Shown: one piece after another, positions 38,232 through 46,469 of the stretch
How the letters are laid out: each line of letters starts with the position of its first letter
Position numbering within the stretch: position 1 is the stretch's first letter
From: a bacterium
GTDB lineage: Bacteria > Sysuimicrobiota > Sysuimicrobiia > Sysuimicrobiales > Segetimicrobiaceae
Length of the DNA: 59,330 nt
Direction of reading: 5' to 3'
NCBI GenBank assembly: GCA_035308905.1
Contig: DATGFS010000044.1
Coordinates: 1 to 59,330, forward strand
Notes under the pieces: model-generated
What the model was told of the DNA's origin: nothing
Database searches by the model: none
The model's input: only the letters and a program-made list of their open reading frames with translations
Made by a program: the position numbers and the translations under genes

Positions 38232-39713
38232 TCATTCCACCCGCCCGTGGAGATACCAGCAGCGGCGCACCTGATCGTAGAACACCCACCACAGCTCTCC
38301 CTCTGCGCCTTCCATAAAATAGTAGGCACGATGCGCCTCGCGCACCCCGCCTTCGCGGGGCGGGGCGGCCCACCATCCGCCGGATATGATGAACGGCCCC
38401 GCGACGGGAGGTGCTTGGGCCTGAAACGGCATCGGCCGCGTGAAGATCCGCCGAACGAGCGGCCGTGTCTCGAGCCGGCGGGGCCGTGCTGAAGACAAAT
38501 GCGCCATGGGCTCCCATCCGAACCGCGCCTCGGGCAAATGCCCGTCCCGCAGCACCGCGCACCGCACTCCCTCGTCGCCGTACCGTGCGCGCAGCCGGTC
38601 GATGGCGCGGGTGCCGGCCTCGAGATTGCGCGCCGGCCGTTCGCCCCGCGCCAGACGGGGATGCTCCGCCCAGAGGGCGAGTTGCTCGGGCGCGGCAGGG
38701 ACGCCGGCGGCGTCCGCGCAGATCTCGGTGACGCCGGCGGCGATCCGGACGGTTTCCATGCGCAGGCGCACGAGGTCGGCCAGCCGCACCGCATCGAGCG
38801 TCGGGGATGCGGGACGGATGACCTGCGCGGCGGCCCACTCCTTCCCAAGCCGCAGGCGTAGATCGAGCGCGGCGAGCGCCTGTCCTCGCGACGCCAGCCG
38901 TGCCAGCAGCGGATGCAGAATGTGCTTGACGATGAACAGGAGACGCTGTGCGTCGGCCTCCGGCGCATCGAGCATCACATGACGGCGCACCGGGTCGATC
39001 GCGGGGCGCGGCGCAAGCGGCGACCACAGATCTCCGGATGCCTGCCGGTGGAGACGTTCCGCCGCCGGCCCGAAGCGCTCCATCAACCCGCCGGCCGGCA
39101 GCCGGAGCAGATCGTCCACCGTCCGCACGCCGAGCCGTCCGAGCGCCTCGAGCATCTCCGGCGGCAGGTGAAGGTCGCGCAGCAAGACACACCGGGCGGC
39201 GGTGCGCTCTTCGTCCGGATCCTTGAACACCCGGATGCCGCGGGCCGCCCGCGCCGCCGCGTACGTGCCGAAGCGCGTGAAACCCACGACGACCACCGCG
39301 TCGTACCCGGCGCGCGCCAGATCGCTCCGAATCCCCTCCGCCCATCCGTCCAGCGACGCGTGCAGACGATCGAGGCCCGACGCATCGAGCCAAAACACGC
39401 CCGGTTCGTCCGGGGCCGGCTCCACATCGGGAGAAAAACGGCGCAGTCTGCCTGCGACCGCATCGACGGCGCGGACGATGTCCGCCGGCGCAACGACCGC
39501 GGCCCGAAGGTCGGGGACGATCGCGAGCGCCGACCCGTAGCGCAGCCCCGGGGCGACGCCGCCTTCCCGCGCCGGCGCGTTGACCCAGAGCACGGGGCTC
39601 TGCGGCAGATCTTCCGCGACGACCGCGCTGGGACGCCGCCGCCACGCCGGGTGATCGCGCAACAGCAGCTGCAGCGGAAGCGCCGGGAGTTCAGCGCAGG
39701 CCAGCCGCTCCAC
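38232..39713 (-). CDS. imuB: ImuB, inactive Y-family polymerase adaptor
   Basis: About 493 residues with the Y-family (DinB/UmuC-like) fold but lacking the catalytic acids. Where active enzymes have DxDxFFAxVE it has ACAELPALPLQLLLRDHPAW, and in place of SxDExxLD it has FWLDASGLDRLH. The HhH region LGRLGVRTVDDLLRLPAG and a C-terminal tail ending YLHGRVE are typical of ImuB. It bridges ImuA, the beta clamp and DnaE2. I chose the GTG at 39713, preceded by GGAAG, overlapping imuA by 23 bp; an ATG at 39728 is the alternative. Its stop lies 4-10 bp before dnaE2. Confidence 0.9.
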   Translation of the reverse strand: MERLACAELPALPLQLLLRDHPAWRRRPSAVVAEDLPQSPVLWVNAPAREGGVAPGLRYGSALAIVPDLRAAVVAPADIVRAVDAVAGRLRRFSPDVEPAPDEPGVFWLDASGLDRLHASLDGWAEGIRSDLARAGYDAVVVVGFTRFGTYAAARAARGIRVFKDPDEERTAARCVLLRDLHLPPEMLEALGRLGVRTVDDLLRLPAGGLMERFGPAAERLHRQASGDLWSPLAPRPAIDPVRRHVMLDAPEADAQRLLFIVKHILHPLLARLASRGQALAALDLRLRLGKEWAAAQVIRPASPTLDAVRLADLVRLRMETVRIAAGVTEICADAAGVPAAPEQLALWAEHPRLARGERPARNLEAGTRAIDRLRARYGDEGVRCAVLRDGHLPEARFGWEPMAHLSSARPRRLETRPLVRRIFTRPMPFQAQAPPVAGPFIISGGWWAAPPREGGVREAHRAYYFMEGAEGELWWVFYDQVRRCWYLHGRVE

Positions 39714-40356
39714 GCCGCACTTCCACATGCTGCCAGACCGGTCCACGATGTTTGTCTTTCAGGGCCTCCACCCCGCAGTCGAATCGATCGGCGCGTGCCC
39801 GGCGCCGCCGGGCACGCGCGTAAACGGAGATGAGCGACCCAAGCGACCCGGGTGATGCCGCCGGCGGCTCGGTCAGAAACATCATCGCGGTCTGGTGACG
39901 CCGGGCGAGGCCCGCGAGGCGCGCGAGCGCCGTCGACGGGATCGCCGGAGGAACGCCAAGATCGGCGAGAATGAGGCCGAACCCGCCGGACCGCAGGAGC
40001 AGATCGGCCGCGGACAGCGCCGCGGTCACACCGGGGACCCGTACAATGGGCAGTGCCGCGAGATCGACTCCGTTGTCGTGGGCGTCGGGCGGGTAGAACA
40101 GCGACGGTGCAGCGGAACCGGCCGGCGGCCGGGCGCCCGCCGGATGGAGGGTAATCCACGCCGCCGGTTCTTCCGCTTGTTGGGCCTCGAGGATTATGGA
40201 AAACGCAAGCGTGAGCACGGCGGAGTCGCCGGCGCCTTCGAGCTGCACAAGCCGGCCGGCCAGCCGCTCGAGACACCATCCATCCTCGCGCAGAAGCGCC
40301 CCACCGGAGGCATTGAACCGAGGATCGTGAACCGGACTGGCCAGCGAGACGACCAC
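39691..40356 (-). CDS. imuA: ImuA-like RecA-fold protein of the SOS mutasome
   Basis: About 221 residues with a RecA-like core. The nucleotide-binding loop is degenerate: LVQLEGAGDSAVLTLA stands where a GxxxxGKT would be. Later strands include GFGLILADLG and HQTAMMFLTE, and the C-terminus is basic (ARARRRRARADRFD). ImuA homologues pair with ImuB and DnaE2 for damage-induced mutagenesis. The start is GTG 40356, with AAGGGG 9 bases upstream. This places the gene just downstream of the LexA-box promoter. Longer in-frame versions would run through that promoter and are rejected. Confidence 0.85.
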   Translation of the reverse strand: MVVSLASPVHDPRFNASGGALLREDGWCLERLAGRLVQLEGAGDSAVLTLAFSIILEAQQAEEPAAWITLHPAGARPPAGSAAPSLFYPPDAHDNGVDLAALPIVRVPGVTAALSAADLLLRSGGFGLILADLGVPPAIPSTALARLAGLARRHQTAMMFLTEPPAASPGSLGSLISVYARARRRRARADRFDCGVEALKDKHRGPVWQHVEVRRGAAGLR

Positions 40357-40388
40357 CGCGAAGATCCCCTTGAGATTGTGGTGCTTTG

Positions 40389-40418
40389 AGGATAGCGAAC
40401 ATATGTTCGTTATGTCAA
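40389..40418 (-). promoter_or_regulatory. imuA promoter with embedded SOS (LexA) box
   Basis: On the minus strand TTGACA (40418 to 40413) and TATCCT (40394 to 40389) are spaced 18 bp. The spacer contains a perfect palindrome CGAACATATGTTCG at 40396-40409, which fits the Gram-positive LexA/DinR consensus CGAAC-N4-GTTCG. LexA bound here would sit between the -35 and -10 and block transcription until DNA damage. It controls imuA-imuB-dnaE2 and may also affect the divergent CsbD-like gene. Confidence 0.92.
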
Positions 40419-40493
40419 CCGAACGAACAGAAGATCCTGAGCCGGGGGAAATCACCGGTAATCCATTAAATTGCCAGCCCGGAAGGTGGCGGT

Positions 40494-40688
40494 ATGGACA
40501 AAAGCCGGTTCGGATCGCGGTGGCCCGACGTGCGTTACCGGGTGAAATCCAACTGGAGCCGCTTGACCGACGAGGAACTCGATCAGGTCAAAGGCGATGC
40601 CGACACGCTCATCAGCATGATCCAGGAGAAATACGAGGAACCGCGCACATCAATTGAGATGCAGCTCGAGCGGTTGCTGGCGGCGTAG
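40494..40688 (+). CDS. CsbD-like small stress protein
   Basis: A hydrophilic protein of 64 residues. RVKSNWSRLTDEELDQVKGD followed by LISMIQEKYEEPRTSIEMQL matches the CsbD/YjbJ family pattern (VKxxWxxLTDxDLxxIxGxxxxLxGxIQExYG). These proteins are abundant in general stress or stationary phase, but their molecular role is unknown. The ATG has GGAAGG 7 bases upstream. It is one of only three plus-strand genes here and diverges from the SOS-regulated mutagenesis operon, with a 137-bp gap between the starts. Confidence 0.75.
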   Translation: MDKSRFGSRWPDVRYRVKSNWSRLTDEELDQVKGDADTLISMIQEKYEEPRTSIEMQLERLLAA

Positions 40689-40693
40689 CGTCG

Positions 40694-40716
40694 GTCCGGC
40701 CGGCCCCCGGCCGGAC
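40694..40716. terminator. Bidirectional hairpin between convergent genes
   Basis: gtccggcc (40694-40701) and ggccggac (40709-40716) form a perfect 8-bp stem with a 7-base loop. It lies between the stop of the CsbD-like gene (plus strand) and the stop of the OB-fold-like gene (minus strand), so it could end transcription from both sides. No strong T run flanks it. Confidence 0.55.
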
Positions 40717-40731
40717 TTCGCGGTACGACTG

Positions 40732-41412
40732 TTACGGCGGTCCGGTGATCGCGAGCGTCTGCAGCACCCCGGTCGCCCGGCCTTCCGATGATACGACCTC
40801 GCTGTAGAACACGCCGGTCACCTGCACCCGCAGGCCGGTTCGAAGATTGGCGGCCTGTCCACCGACGAGCACGATGATGGAGCGGTATCCGTCCACCAAC
40901 CGGAACATCAGATACAGATGGCCCCAATTGTCGACGAACGTCCCGAGGCCCGAAATCACACCGGTGACGCTCACCAGCCGCTCGTCGTACAGTTCGGGGG
41001 CGCGCGCGATGTTGTCGACGGTCTCCGCGGCGGCCGGCGGCATGTCGGCGACGGCCGAGTAGTCCGTCGAGTCCACGGCCGGCGCCGTCATCGGAACCGA
41101 GGGCAAAATCGGCGCGCCATATGGGACCGACGGGGAGAGGAACACAATGGCCGTCGGCGCGGCAAACACCTTCTTCCGAACGAGCAGGATCGGCTGGATG
41201 ATCAGGGGGAAGGTCGTCGGCCGGCCGAACAGCATGATGGGATGATCGCTGAATCCGGACGTGACGAAGAAGATCAGGCCGTCTGTGATCAGGGGAAACT
41301 GCAGCACCATCCCGCCCGCCGGCGCGGGTGAGGCGGCGGCCAACACAATACCAATCACCGTGACCGCGAGCAGCCGCCGAAGCATCACGGCGCGGCTTCT
41401 TCGTGGCTCCAC
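40732..41412 (-). CDS. Exported protein with C-terminal OB-fold-like region
   Basis: A protein of 226 residues with a signal peptide (about 10-32). The middle is hydrophobic and Pro-rich and has no recognised domain. The C-terminal region (about 130-226) reads like an OB fold: LYDERLVSVTGVISGLGTFV, LYLMFRLVDGYRSIIVLVGG, RTGLRVQVTGVFY. The start is GTG 41412, with AGGA close upstream; an ATG at 41385 would give a shorter n-region. It lies 82 bp after the SRPBCC gene. The function is unknown; an outer or periplasmic binding role is only a guess. Confidence 0.6.
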   Translation of the reverse strand: MEPRRSRAVMLRRLLAVTVIGIVLAAASPAPAGGMVLQFPLITDGLIFFVTSGFSDHPIMLFGRPTTFPLIIQPILLVRKKVFAAPTAIVFLSPSVPYGAPILPSVPMTAPAVDSTDYSAVADMPPAAAETVDNIARAPELYDERLVSVTGVISGLGTFVDNWGHLYLMFRLVDGYRSIIVLVGGQAANLRTGLRVQVTGVFYSEVVSSEGRATGVLQTLAITGPP

Positions 41413-41494
41413 CGTGATCCTGCGGGGCGCCGCCTTTTGTTACGGTTCCGGTAACGTGCCGGCGGCCCGGGATCCGTTACTTGACCGAGACAAT

Positions 41495-42007
41495 CTACGT
41501 TGCGCCTTTTCCCGCGAGGTAGGCGCGGAGTCCGCGCTCGCCGCTTGCCATCATCACGCGGTGATTCCATGCGAACAGCGGCTTGAAAACCGGCGCGAAC
41601 ACGTTCAGCAGCGGCTTCCCGGTCCGAACCGATTCGTCGAAAATGAGGCGCGTACCGGATCCGTCCGTCTCGAGCCGCCAACGCATCTCGCCGATAAGAT
41701 CGCCCCGAACCTTCACGATGGCAAGCCGGGGACGCTCCTCGACAATCGTCTCGAGGTTGAAATGCATGTGATAGGGCAGCGCGGCCTTCGCATGCACGGA
41801 CACGCGTGACCCGACCCCGTCCAAATCGTTAAGCCGTTCGACCGCCACAAACTCGTTCCACCACCGAGGATAGGCTTCGAGATCGCGGATCGCCGTCCAG
41901 GCCCGTTCGACCGGGGCGGCGACCCGCCATTCCTCGCAGAAGTAGTAGTTCCACAGTCCTCGCGGCAGCGGGGCGAATGAACGCGGGCCGGCGTGTACTT
42001 CCGGCAT
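41495..42007 (-). CDS. SRPBCC (START-like) domain protein
   Basis: A protein of 170 residues with the polyketide cyclase/dehydrase (SRPBCC) pattern: FCEEWRVAAPVERAWTAIRD, LEAYPRWWNEFVAVERL, MRWRLETDGSGTRLIFDESV and a C-terminal helix around WNHRVMMASGERGLRAYLAG. The fold makes a hydrophobic pocket for lipids or other small ligands; the ligand is unknown. The ATG overlaps the cupin stop by one base (TGATG), so the two are coupled. Confidence 0.75.
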   Translation of the reverse strand: MPEVHAGPRSFAPLPRGLWNYYFCEEWRVAAPVERAWTAIRDLEAYPRWWNEFVAVERLNDLDGVGSRVSVHAKAALPYHMHFNLETIVEERPRLAIVKVRGDLIGEMRWRLETDGSGTRLIFDESVRTGKPLLNVFAPVFKPLFAWNHRVMMASGERGLRAYLAGKGAT

Positions 42008-42483
42008 CAGCCGATCGCGGGCTCGACGCCGTACTGCCGCGCGAGCGCCCCAAGCGCTTCGAGCGCGGCCGGATCCGGCCCCGAGGCGGGGAACCCGCCG
42101 CCAAACCGCTCGGCAAGTCGGGCGACCAACGCCTCGTTGTTGGCACCCGGCGACGGAATGAGCAGCACCTGTCCCGCTTCCCGTCCGACGTTCTGAAACG
42201 CGTGCAGCGTGCCCCGAGGCACGAAGAAGACGGCGCCGGGCGCGGCCTTGTGCGTCTGGGTCCCGAGCACAAAGCTGTACGTGCCGTTGAAAATCACGTG
42301 GGTCTCGGATTCCCGGGTGTTCTTGTGGGGCGGGAGGCCGCCGTTCGGCGGAGACGTGACCTCGATCACGGCGTATGAATCATCCGTGTCGGCGGCCATG
42401 ACTTTGAGGGTGAACGTGTTGCCCAGCACGCTGAGCACGCGACCGTCTCCGGGCTGTAGCGCCTTCGCCTGTCCTCCCGCCAT
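42007..42483 (-). CDS. Cupin-domain protein
   Basis: A single cupin of 158 residues. Motif 1 is degenerate but visible: GGLPPHKNTRESETHVIFNG supplies a His and Glu in the usual HxH...E positions. Motif 2 is PGAVFFVPRGTLHAFQNVG. A short helical tail follows. Such proteins bind metals or small ligands. The ATG at 42483 has GAGGAGG upstream, and the gene is 20 bp after the anti-sigma gene, so it probably belongs to the sigma operon. Confidence 0.8.
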   Translation of the reverse strand: MAGGQAKALQPGDGRVLSVLGNTFTLKVMAADTDDSYAVIEVTSPPNGGLPPHKNTRESETHVIFNGTYSFVLGTQTHKAAPGAVFFVPRGTLHAFQNVGREAGQVLLIPSPGANNEALVARLAERFGGGFPASGPDPAALEALGALARQYGVEPAIG

Positions 42484-42503
42484 GGGGCCCCCTCCTCGAT
42501 GCG

Positions 42504-43214
42504 TTATCCTCCGCCCAGTTTGCCTACCAGCACCGGGGCGGCCGAAGGACGCGCGGCGCCGCCGGGGCCGCGCTCGACAGAAATCGCGACCGCCTGGTAG
42601 CGCGGAAAGTCGGCGCCCACGGCCACGATCACGGGAGTCCCTGACGTCGGCCGAAACACGCCGGCGCTCCGCGGTGTCGCCCCGGCCACCAGCCACAATT
42701 GGTACACGAGGTCCGGACCGGGATCGCGCAGCCCCGTGGCGACGAGCGCGCCTCGACCGGTTGCCGGATCGAAGATGAACCGGACGCTGCCTGCCGCCGA
42801 CCCGCTGAGGGTCGCGACGCGGGAGGCGGGGTCGGCCAACAACGCAAGCGCTTGGGCCTCCGACCCTACTTGGGTGCTGAGCCCGGTCAGCCGCTGTTCC
42901 AGTGAGACGACGATACCCACGAGCACGACGACGATCGCCGCAGCGACGGCCAGCGCCGTTGCCCAACCGGGGCCGGGGCGGACGGTCCGACCGCGGGGGC
43001 GCACCGCGTCGAGGACCCGGCGGCGGAGCGCCGCCGGCGGCTCATGCGGCTCGAACCCGGCGGCGAGCGAAGACGCTGCCTCCTGGAACACCGCCAGTTC
43101 GCGCCGGCACTCCACGCAGTCCGCCAGATGCGCTTCGACGTCCCGCGCCTCGTCGGGCGCGAGCGCGTGCAGCGCGTACCCTGGGATCGATTCCCGGATC
43201 TCGTCGTGGGTCAT
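42504..43214 (-). CDS. RskA-type anti-sigma factor
   Basis: A protein of 236 residues in three parts. The cytoplasmic zinc-binding anti-sigma domain has HLADCVECRRELA (HxxxCxxC) near residue 30. One transmembrane helix lies at about 88-106. The extracytoplasmic RskA C-terminal domain has FIFDPATGRGALVATGL, VYQLWLVAGATPRSAGVF and YQAVAISVERGPGG. These proteins hold an ECF sigma factor inactive until proteolysis. The ATG overlaps the sigma stop as ATGA, a classic sigma/anti-sigma pair. Confidence 0.88.
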   Translation of the reverse strand: MTHDEIRESIPGYALHALAPDEARDVEAHLADCVECRRELAVFQEAASSLAAGFEPHEPPAALRRRVLDAVRPRGRTVRPGPGWATALAVAAAIVVVLVGIVVSLEQRLTGLSTQVGSEAQALALLADPASRVATLSGSAAGSVRFIFDPATGRGALVATGLRDPGPDLVYQLWLVAGATPRSAGVFRPTSGTPVIVAVGADFPRYQAVAISVERGPGGAARPSAAPVLVGKLGGG

Positions 43215-43900
43215 TGTGCCGTCTCCGGGGCCGGCGCCGGCAGGACAGTTCGCAGGCGCAGCAGCCCGTCCCGCATCCGTGTCTTGATGGTGCCGAGCGG
43301 CACGCCCAGACGCTGGGCGATCTCCTGCTGCGTGTATCCACCGTAGTACGCCAGCACGATCGCGGCGCGCTGTTCGATCGAGAGGCCCTCGAGCGCCCGC
43401 CGGACGTGGCCGGCGTCGACGCGGGCCTGCGCCGCTTCGATCACATCCGCGGCGCCGGTCATCGTCTCGGACAGCGGCACCGTAGGATTGCGCCGCGACC
43501 GCCTCACGGCATCGACGCTCTTATGGTGCGCGACCGAAAGAATCCAGGTGCGGGCGCTGCCGCGCGCGGGATCGAACCCGCGGGCGCCCCGCCAGATCGC
43601 GAGAAAAACGTCCTGCGTAACCTCTTGCGCCTGCGCCGCGTCTCTCAGCAGGCCTATGGCCACCGAGTACGCGGCGGCGCTGTAGCGTGCATACAGCGTC
43701 TCGAAGGCGCCCGCGTCTTCGTCGGCAATACGCGCGAGGAGTGCCTGGTCATCAGCTGCGCTGAGGAGTGGGACCGTGCCCCCCGCCATCGGTCTGGTCA
43801 CACCTCCGAGGTGCGCCGTCCTTCGCTCCAATCGCGAACGTCCCCTGTCCGCCGGCCGGGACGGCGCCGGTCCGTGCCAGTCCGCGGCGGCCACGCTCAT
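43211..43900 (-). CDS. ECF RNA polymerase sigma factor (SigK-like)
   Basis: A factor of up to 229 residues. Region 2 is AFETLYARYSAAAYSVAIGL, TQDVFLAIWRGARGFDPARG and SARTWILSVAHHKSVDAVRR. Region 4 is GLSIEQRAAIVLAYYGGYTQ, EIAQRLGVPLGTIKTRMRDG. The pairing with an RskA domain fits the SigK-type ECF group. The ATG at 43900 has AGGGA upstream; an ATG at 43789 would give 192 residues, closer to the family length. It follows the HupE-like gene by 25 bp. Confidence 0.9.
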   Translation of the reverse strand: MSVAAADWHGPAPSRPADRGRSRLERRTAHLGGVTRPMAGGTVPLLSAADDQALLARIADEDAGAFETLYARYSAAAYSVAIGLLRDAAQAQEVTQDVFLAIWRGARGFDPARGSARTWILSVAHHKSVDAVRRSRRNPTVPLSETMTGAADVIEAAQARVDAGHVRRALEGLSIEQRAAIVLAYYGGYTQQEIAQRLGVPLGTIKTRMRDGLLRLRTVLPAPAPETAQ

Positions 43901-43925
43901 CGGATCCCTGCGAGGCCCGCACCGG

Positions 43926-45059
43926 CTACGACGTCAGCAGGGCGCGCTGCACGAACCACACGAGACCCGTGAGCGCGGCGGCCGCCGAAACGGACCGGCG
44001 GAACACCGGCGCCCACGCGTGCTGCCGGATGAGGTCGAGCGCCAGGGCCGCGAGCACGATCACCGACACCTGCCCGATTTCGACGCCGAGGTTGAATCCG
44101 ACAAGCGAGGCGGCCAGGTTGGCGCGCGGCAGGTGCAGTTCGGTCAGCGCGGACGCGAAACCGAGGCCGTGGACCAAGCCGAAGGCGAAAGTCACGAGCC
44201 ACCGCGAGCCGAGCGCGCCGCGGCCCCTCCAGACGTTCTCGGCCGCGACGTAGGTGATGCTCAGCGCGATGGCGCTCTCTACCCACCGCGACGGCAGGTC
44301 GACGAGGCCCAGGACCGCCAGCGACAGGGTGATCGAGTGCGCCACGGTAAACGCCGTCACGATCTTGAGCAGCTGCGGGAGTGTCGCGCCGACCATGAGC
44401 AGGCTCAGCAGGAACAGCATGTGGTCGTAGCCGGTGAGAATGTGCTCGATCCCCATCAGCACGAACCCGCCCGCCGTCTGCCACACCGCCGGCGCGCCGA
44501 GTGCGATCGTAGCGTCCTCGTGTCCCGGCGTGAACGCGACGTTGTGGACCCGGCCGTCGGCGAGGATGGTAGCCAGGCAGCTCGCCGTCGACGCGCCGGG
44601 CAGGAAGAGATCGTACCTGATTGTCAGCCTGTCGACCGGCGCCGGCCACGTGTATACCAGGGCCAGCGTGGTGTGGGTCGCCGGGGCAAGCCCGGCCGGC
44701 CCCGCCATTGCCGGCGGCCCCGCGAACGGCTGGACCGCAAGGACACCCTCGCGGACCTCGGACGCGGGAGTCCGAAGCCGCGCGGACAGCCGCAGGTGTG
44801 CCGAGAGAAACCGGCGGAGGTCTTCGCGGTGGGCCCGGATCTCGTCGTTCGTCAGGCGGCCGGCATGCGCGTCGGCGGCGAAGGCAACCAGCCCGGCCGG
44901 CAGCGTCAACGTCACACGCGCCGAGGCGCCGGCGACGGCAATCTCCGCGGCCGCCTGGTCGGCCCAATGCGCGTCGACGGGTGCGGGCGGCGCGGCGAGC
45001 CACGGCGCCAGCAGCACCGCCGCGATCAGGACTATCCATCGGGTCTTGCGTCGCGTCAT
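43926..45059 (-). CDS. HupE/UreJ-type membrane protein
   Basis: A protein of 377 residues with a signal peptide and an exported N-terminal half of about 180 residues. The membrane half starts GFVLMGIEHILTGYDHMLFL, a His/Asp-rich segment typical of HupE/UreJ_2. It continues with VTAFTVAHSITLSLA and FGLVHGLGFASALTELHLP, then FNLGVEIGQVSV. The histidines and acids in these helices suggest metal (Ni/Co) handling; this subgroup has no proven substrate. The ATG at 45059 is 17 bp after the TPR gene. Confidence 0.8.
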   Translation of the reverse strand: MTRRKTRWIVLIAAVLLAPWLAAPPAPVDAHWADQAAAEIAVAGASARVTLTLPAGLVAFAADAHAGRLTNDEIRAHREDLRRFLSAHLRLSARLRTPASEVREGVLAVQPFAGPPAMAGPAGLAPATHTTLALVYTWPAPVDRLTIRYDLFLPGASTASCLATILADGRVHNVAFTPGHEDATIALGAPAVWQTAGGFVLMGIEHILTGYDHMLFLLSLLMVGATLPQLLKIVTAFTVAHSITLSLAVLGLVDLPSRWVESAIALSITYVAAENVWRGRGALGSRWLVTFAFGLVHGLGFASALTELHLPRANLAASLVGFNLGVEIGQVSVIVLAALALDLIRQHAWAPVFRRSVSAAAALTGLVWFVQRALLTS

Positions 45060-45076
45060 CGTCCCTCCTCCCTCCG

Positions 45077-46408
45077 CTACAGACCGATCAGGCCGAGTTG
45101 CAGGGCGCGCTGGTCAAACGCGGGATCGACGGCGCGGACGAGCCGCAGATATCTGTCGGCGGCGGCGGTGTCGCCGAGCCCCTGCGCCACGAGGGCGGCG
45201 CGGTAATAGTACCTCGCGTCACGCACGCCCCAGCGCAGCGCGGCGCGGGCGAACTGCTGCGCCTCGCTCCAGCGCCCGACGCTGGACAACGCCCACGCCA
45301 TCGTGTCCAGCGTGTCGGGATCGGAGCGGACCGCAAGCTCCTGCCGCATCAGCCGAAGGACCTCGGGCAGATCGGCAGCCTGGCCGCGGGTCAGGAGAAG
45401 ACGCGCGAGTTCGCGCCGGTGGCCGTAGGCACCGGAGGCCGCGTCCTGGCGCAGCCGTGCCTCGGCGTCGGCCCAAAACCGCGCCGCCTCGGCGTGACGG
45501 CCCTGCAGATCGCGCGCCTGCGCGACGCCGCGCAGCACGACGTGGTCGTACACGTTCGGGGCGTCGCGCGTGACCGTGACGACGCGCGTCAGATGATCGA
45601 CGGCCGCGTCATACCGGCCCTGCCGCAGGTCCAGCACAGCGAGATCGGTCAGCGCGAGCGGGTACTGCGGCAGGATCCGCAGCGCCTCGGTGAACAAAGC
45701 CCTCGCCTCATCGAACCGGCCGTGCTGATAGAGAAAACGCCCGTAGAGGCTGCGCACCCAGGTGGAACTCGCGGTCTCCTCGGGCTCCTCGAGCACCAGC
45801 GCGCGGCGGTAGTCGGCCTCGGCCTCGGCGTCCCGGCCCCGCGCGATCTCGACGAGCGCGCGCAGCGCATACGCGCGCAGCGACGGATCCGCGGCCACGA
45901 GCGCCCGAACCGCCCGCGACGCCGCGGGCACGTCGCCAGTCGCAAGGCTCGACGTCACGACGATCGGCAGCGCTTCTTCGGTGGGTCCGGCCGCGTGCGC
46001 GAGGCGCATCGCCTCCGCAAAGTCGTGGCGGGCTTCGGCGACGCGGGCGAGCGCCAGAACGGCGCCGTCGTTGTTGACGGCGAGGCGCGCCAGCGATTCC
46101 CGCGCCGTCTGCTCGGCCAGCAGGTACCATCGGAGGTCGCCCGTCACGCGGGCTTCCTTGAGATAGGCCCCGGCGAGCCCGGCGCGGTCGAGGGCGCCGT
46201 CGGGGTTGCGGGTGAGCCGCTCCTCGTAGAACGCCATCTCCGCCCGAAGGAGGCTCGAGATCGCGCCCTGCGGGGGGCGCTCGAAGCGGTACCGGAAGGG
46301 CGCGTCCGCGCGTCCGGCGCCGGCGGTGTGCGCGAGACCGATGCCGGTGGCGACCAGCGCGGCGACGACGATCGCGAGCATCACTGAACGGTGCCGTCGT
46401 AAGTTCAT
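45077..46408 (-). CDS. Exported tetratricopeptide-repeat protein
   Basis: A protein of 443 residues with an N-terminal signal segment (about 8-28) and then a chain of TPR-type helix pairs: LRAYALRALVEIARGRDAEA, EADYRRALVLEEPEE, YGRFLYQHGRFDEARALFTE, ALRILPQYPLALTDLAVLDL and DTLDTMAWALSSVGRWSEAQ. TPRs bind partner proteins. The ATG at 46408 has GGAGG 9 bases upstream. Between this gene and the DUF4331 gene lies a strong 16-bp hairpin. TPR proteins beside DUF4331 and HupE-like genes form a plausible conserved module. Confidence 0.75.
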   Translation of the reverse strand: MNLRRHRSVMLAIVVAALVATGIGLAHTAGAGRADAPFRYRFERPPQGAISSLLRAEMAFYEERLTRNPDGALDRAGLAGAYLKEARVTGDLRWYLLAEQTARESLARLAVNNDGAVLALARVAEARHDFAEAMRLAHAAGPTEEALPIVVTSSLATGDVPAASRAVRALVAADPSLRAYALRALVEIARGRDAEAEADYRRALVLEEPEETASSTWVRSLYGRFLYQHGRFDEARALFTEALRILPQYPLALTDLAVLDLRQGRYDAAVDHLTRVVTVTRDAPNVYDHVVLRGVAQARDLQGRHAEAARFWADAEARLRQDAASGAYGHRRELARLLLTRGQAADLPEVLRLMRQELAVRSDPDTLDTMAWALSSVGRWSEAQQFARAALRWGVRDARYYYRAALVAQGLGDTAAADRYLRLVRAVDPAFDQRALQLGLIGL

Positions 46409-46426
46409 CCTCGGGGGCCTCCGTGA

Positions 46427-46463
46427 GTCCGGGCGCCGGCGGGTGAACCGCCGGCGCCCGGAC
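46427..46463. terminator. Strong 16-bp perfect hairpin between DUF4331 and TPR genes
   Basis: The arms at 46427-46442 and 46448-46463 are perfectly complementary over 16 bp of almost pure GC, with the 5-base loop gtgaa. It lies just past the DUF4331 stop and 18 bp before the TPR start. No T run follows on the minus strand. It could terminate part of the transcription or protect the 3' end of the DUF4331 message, giving that protein higher output than the downstream genes. Confidence 0.75.
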
Positions 46464-46469
46464 TTGGAT

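Noticed and set aside
39083-40402. Long minus-strand frame reading through the LexA-box promoter region and into imuA/imuB
   Set aside because: It is in a different frame from ImuA, overlaps it fully and has no domain; the promoter, SOS box and ribosome site all point to the GTG at 40356 as the first gene start.
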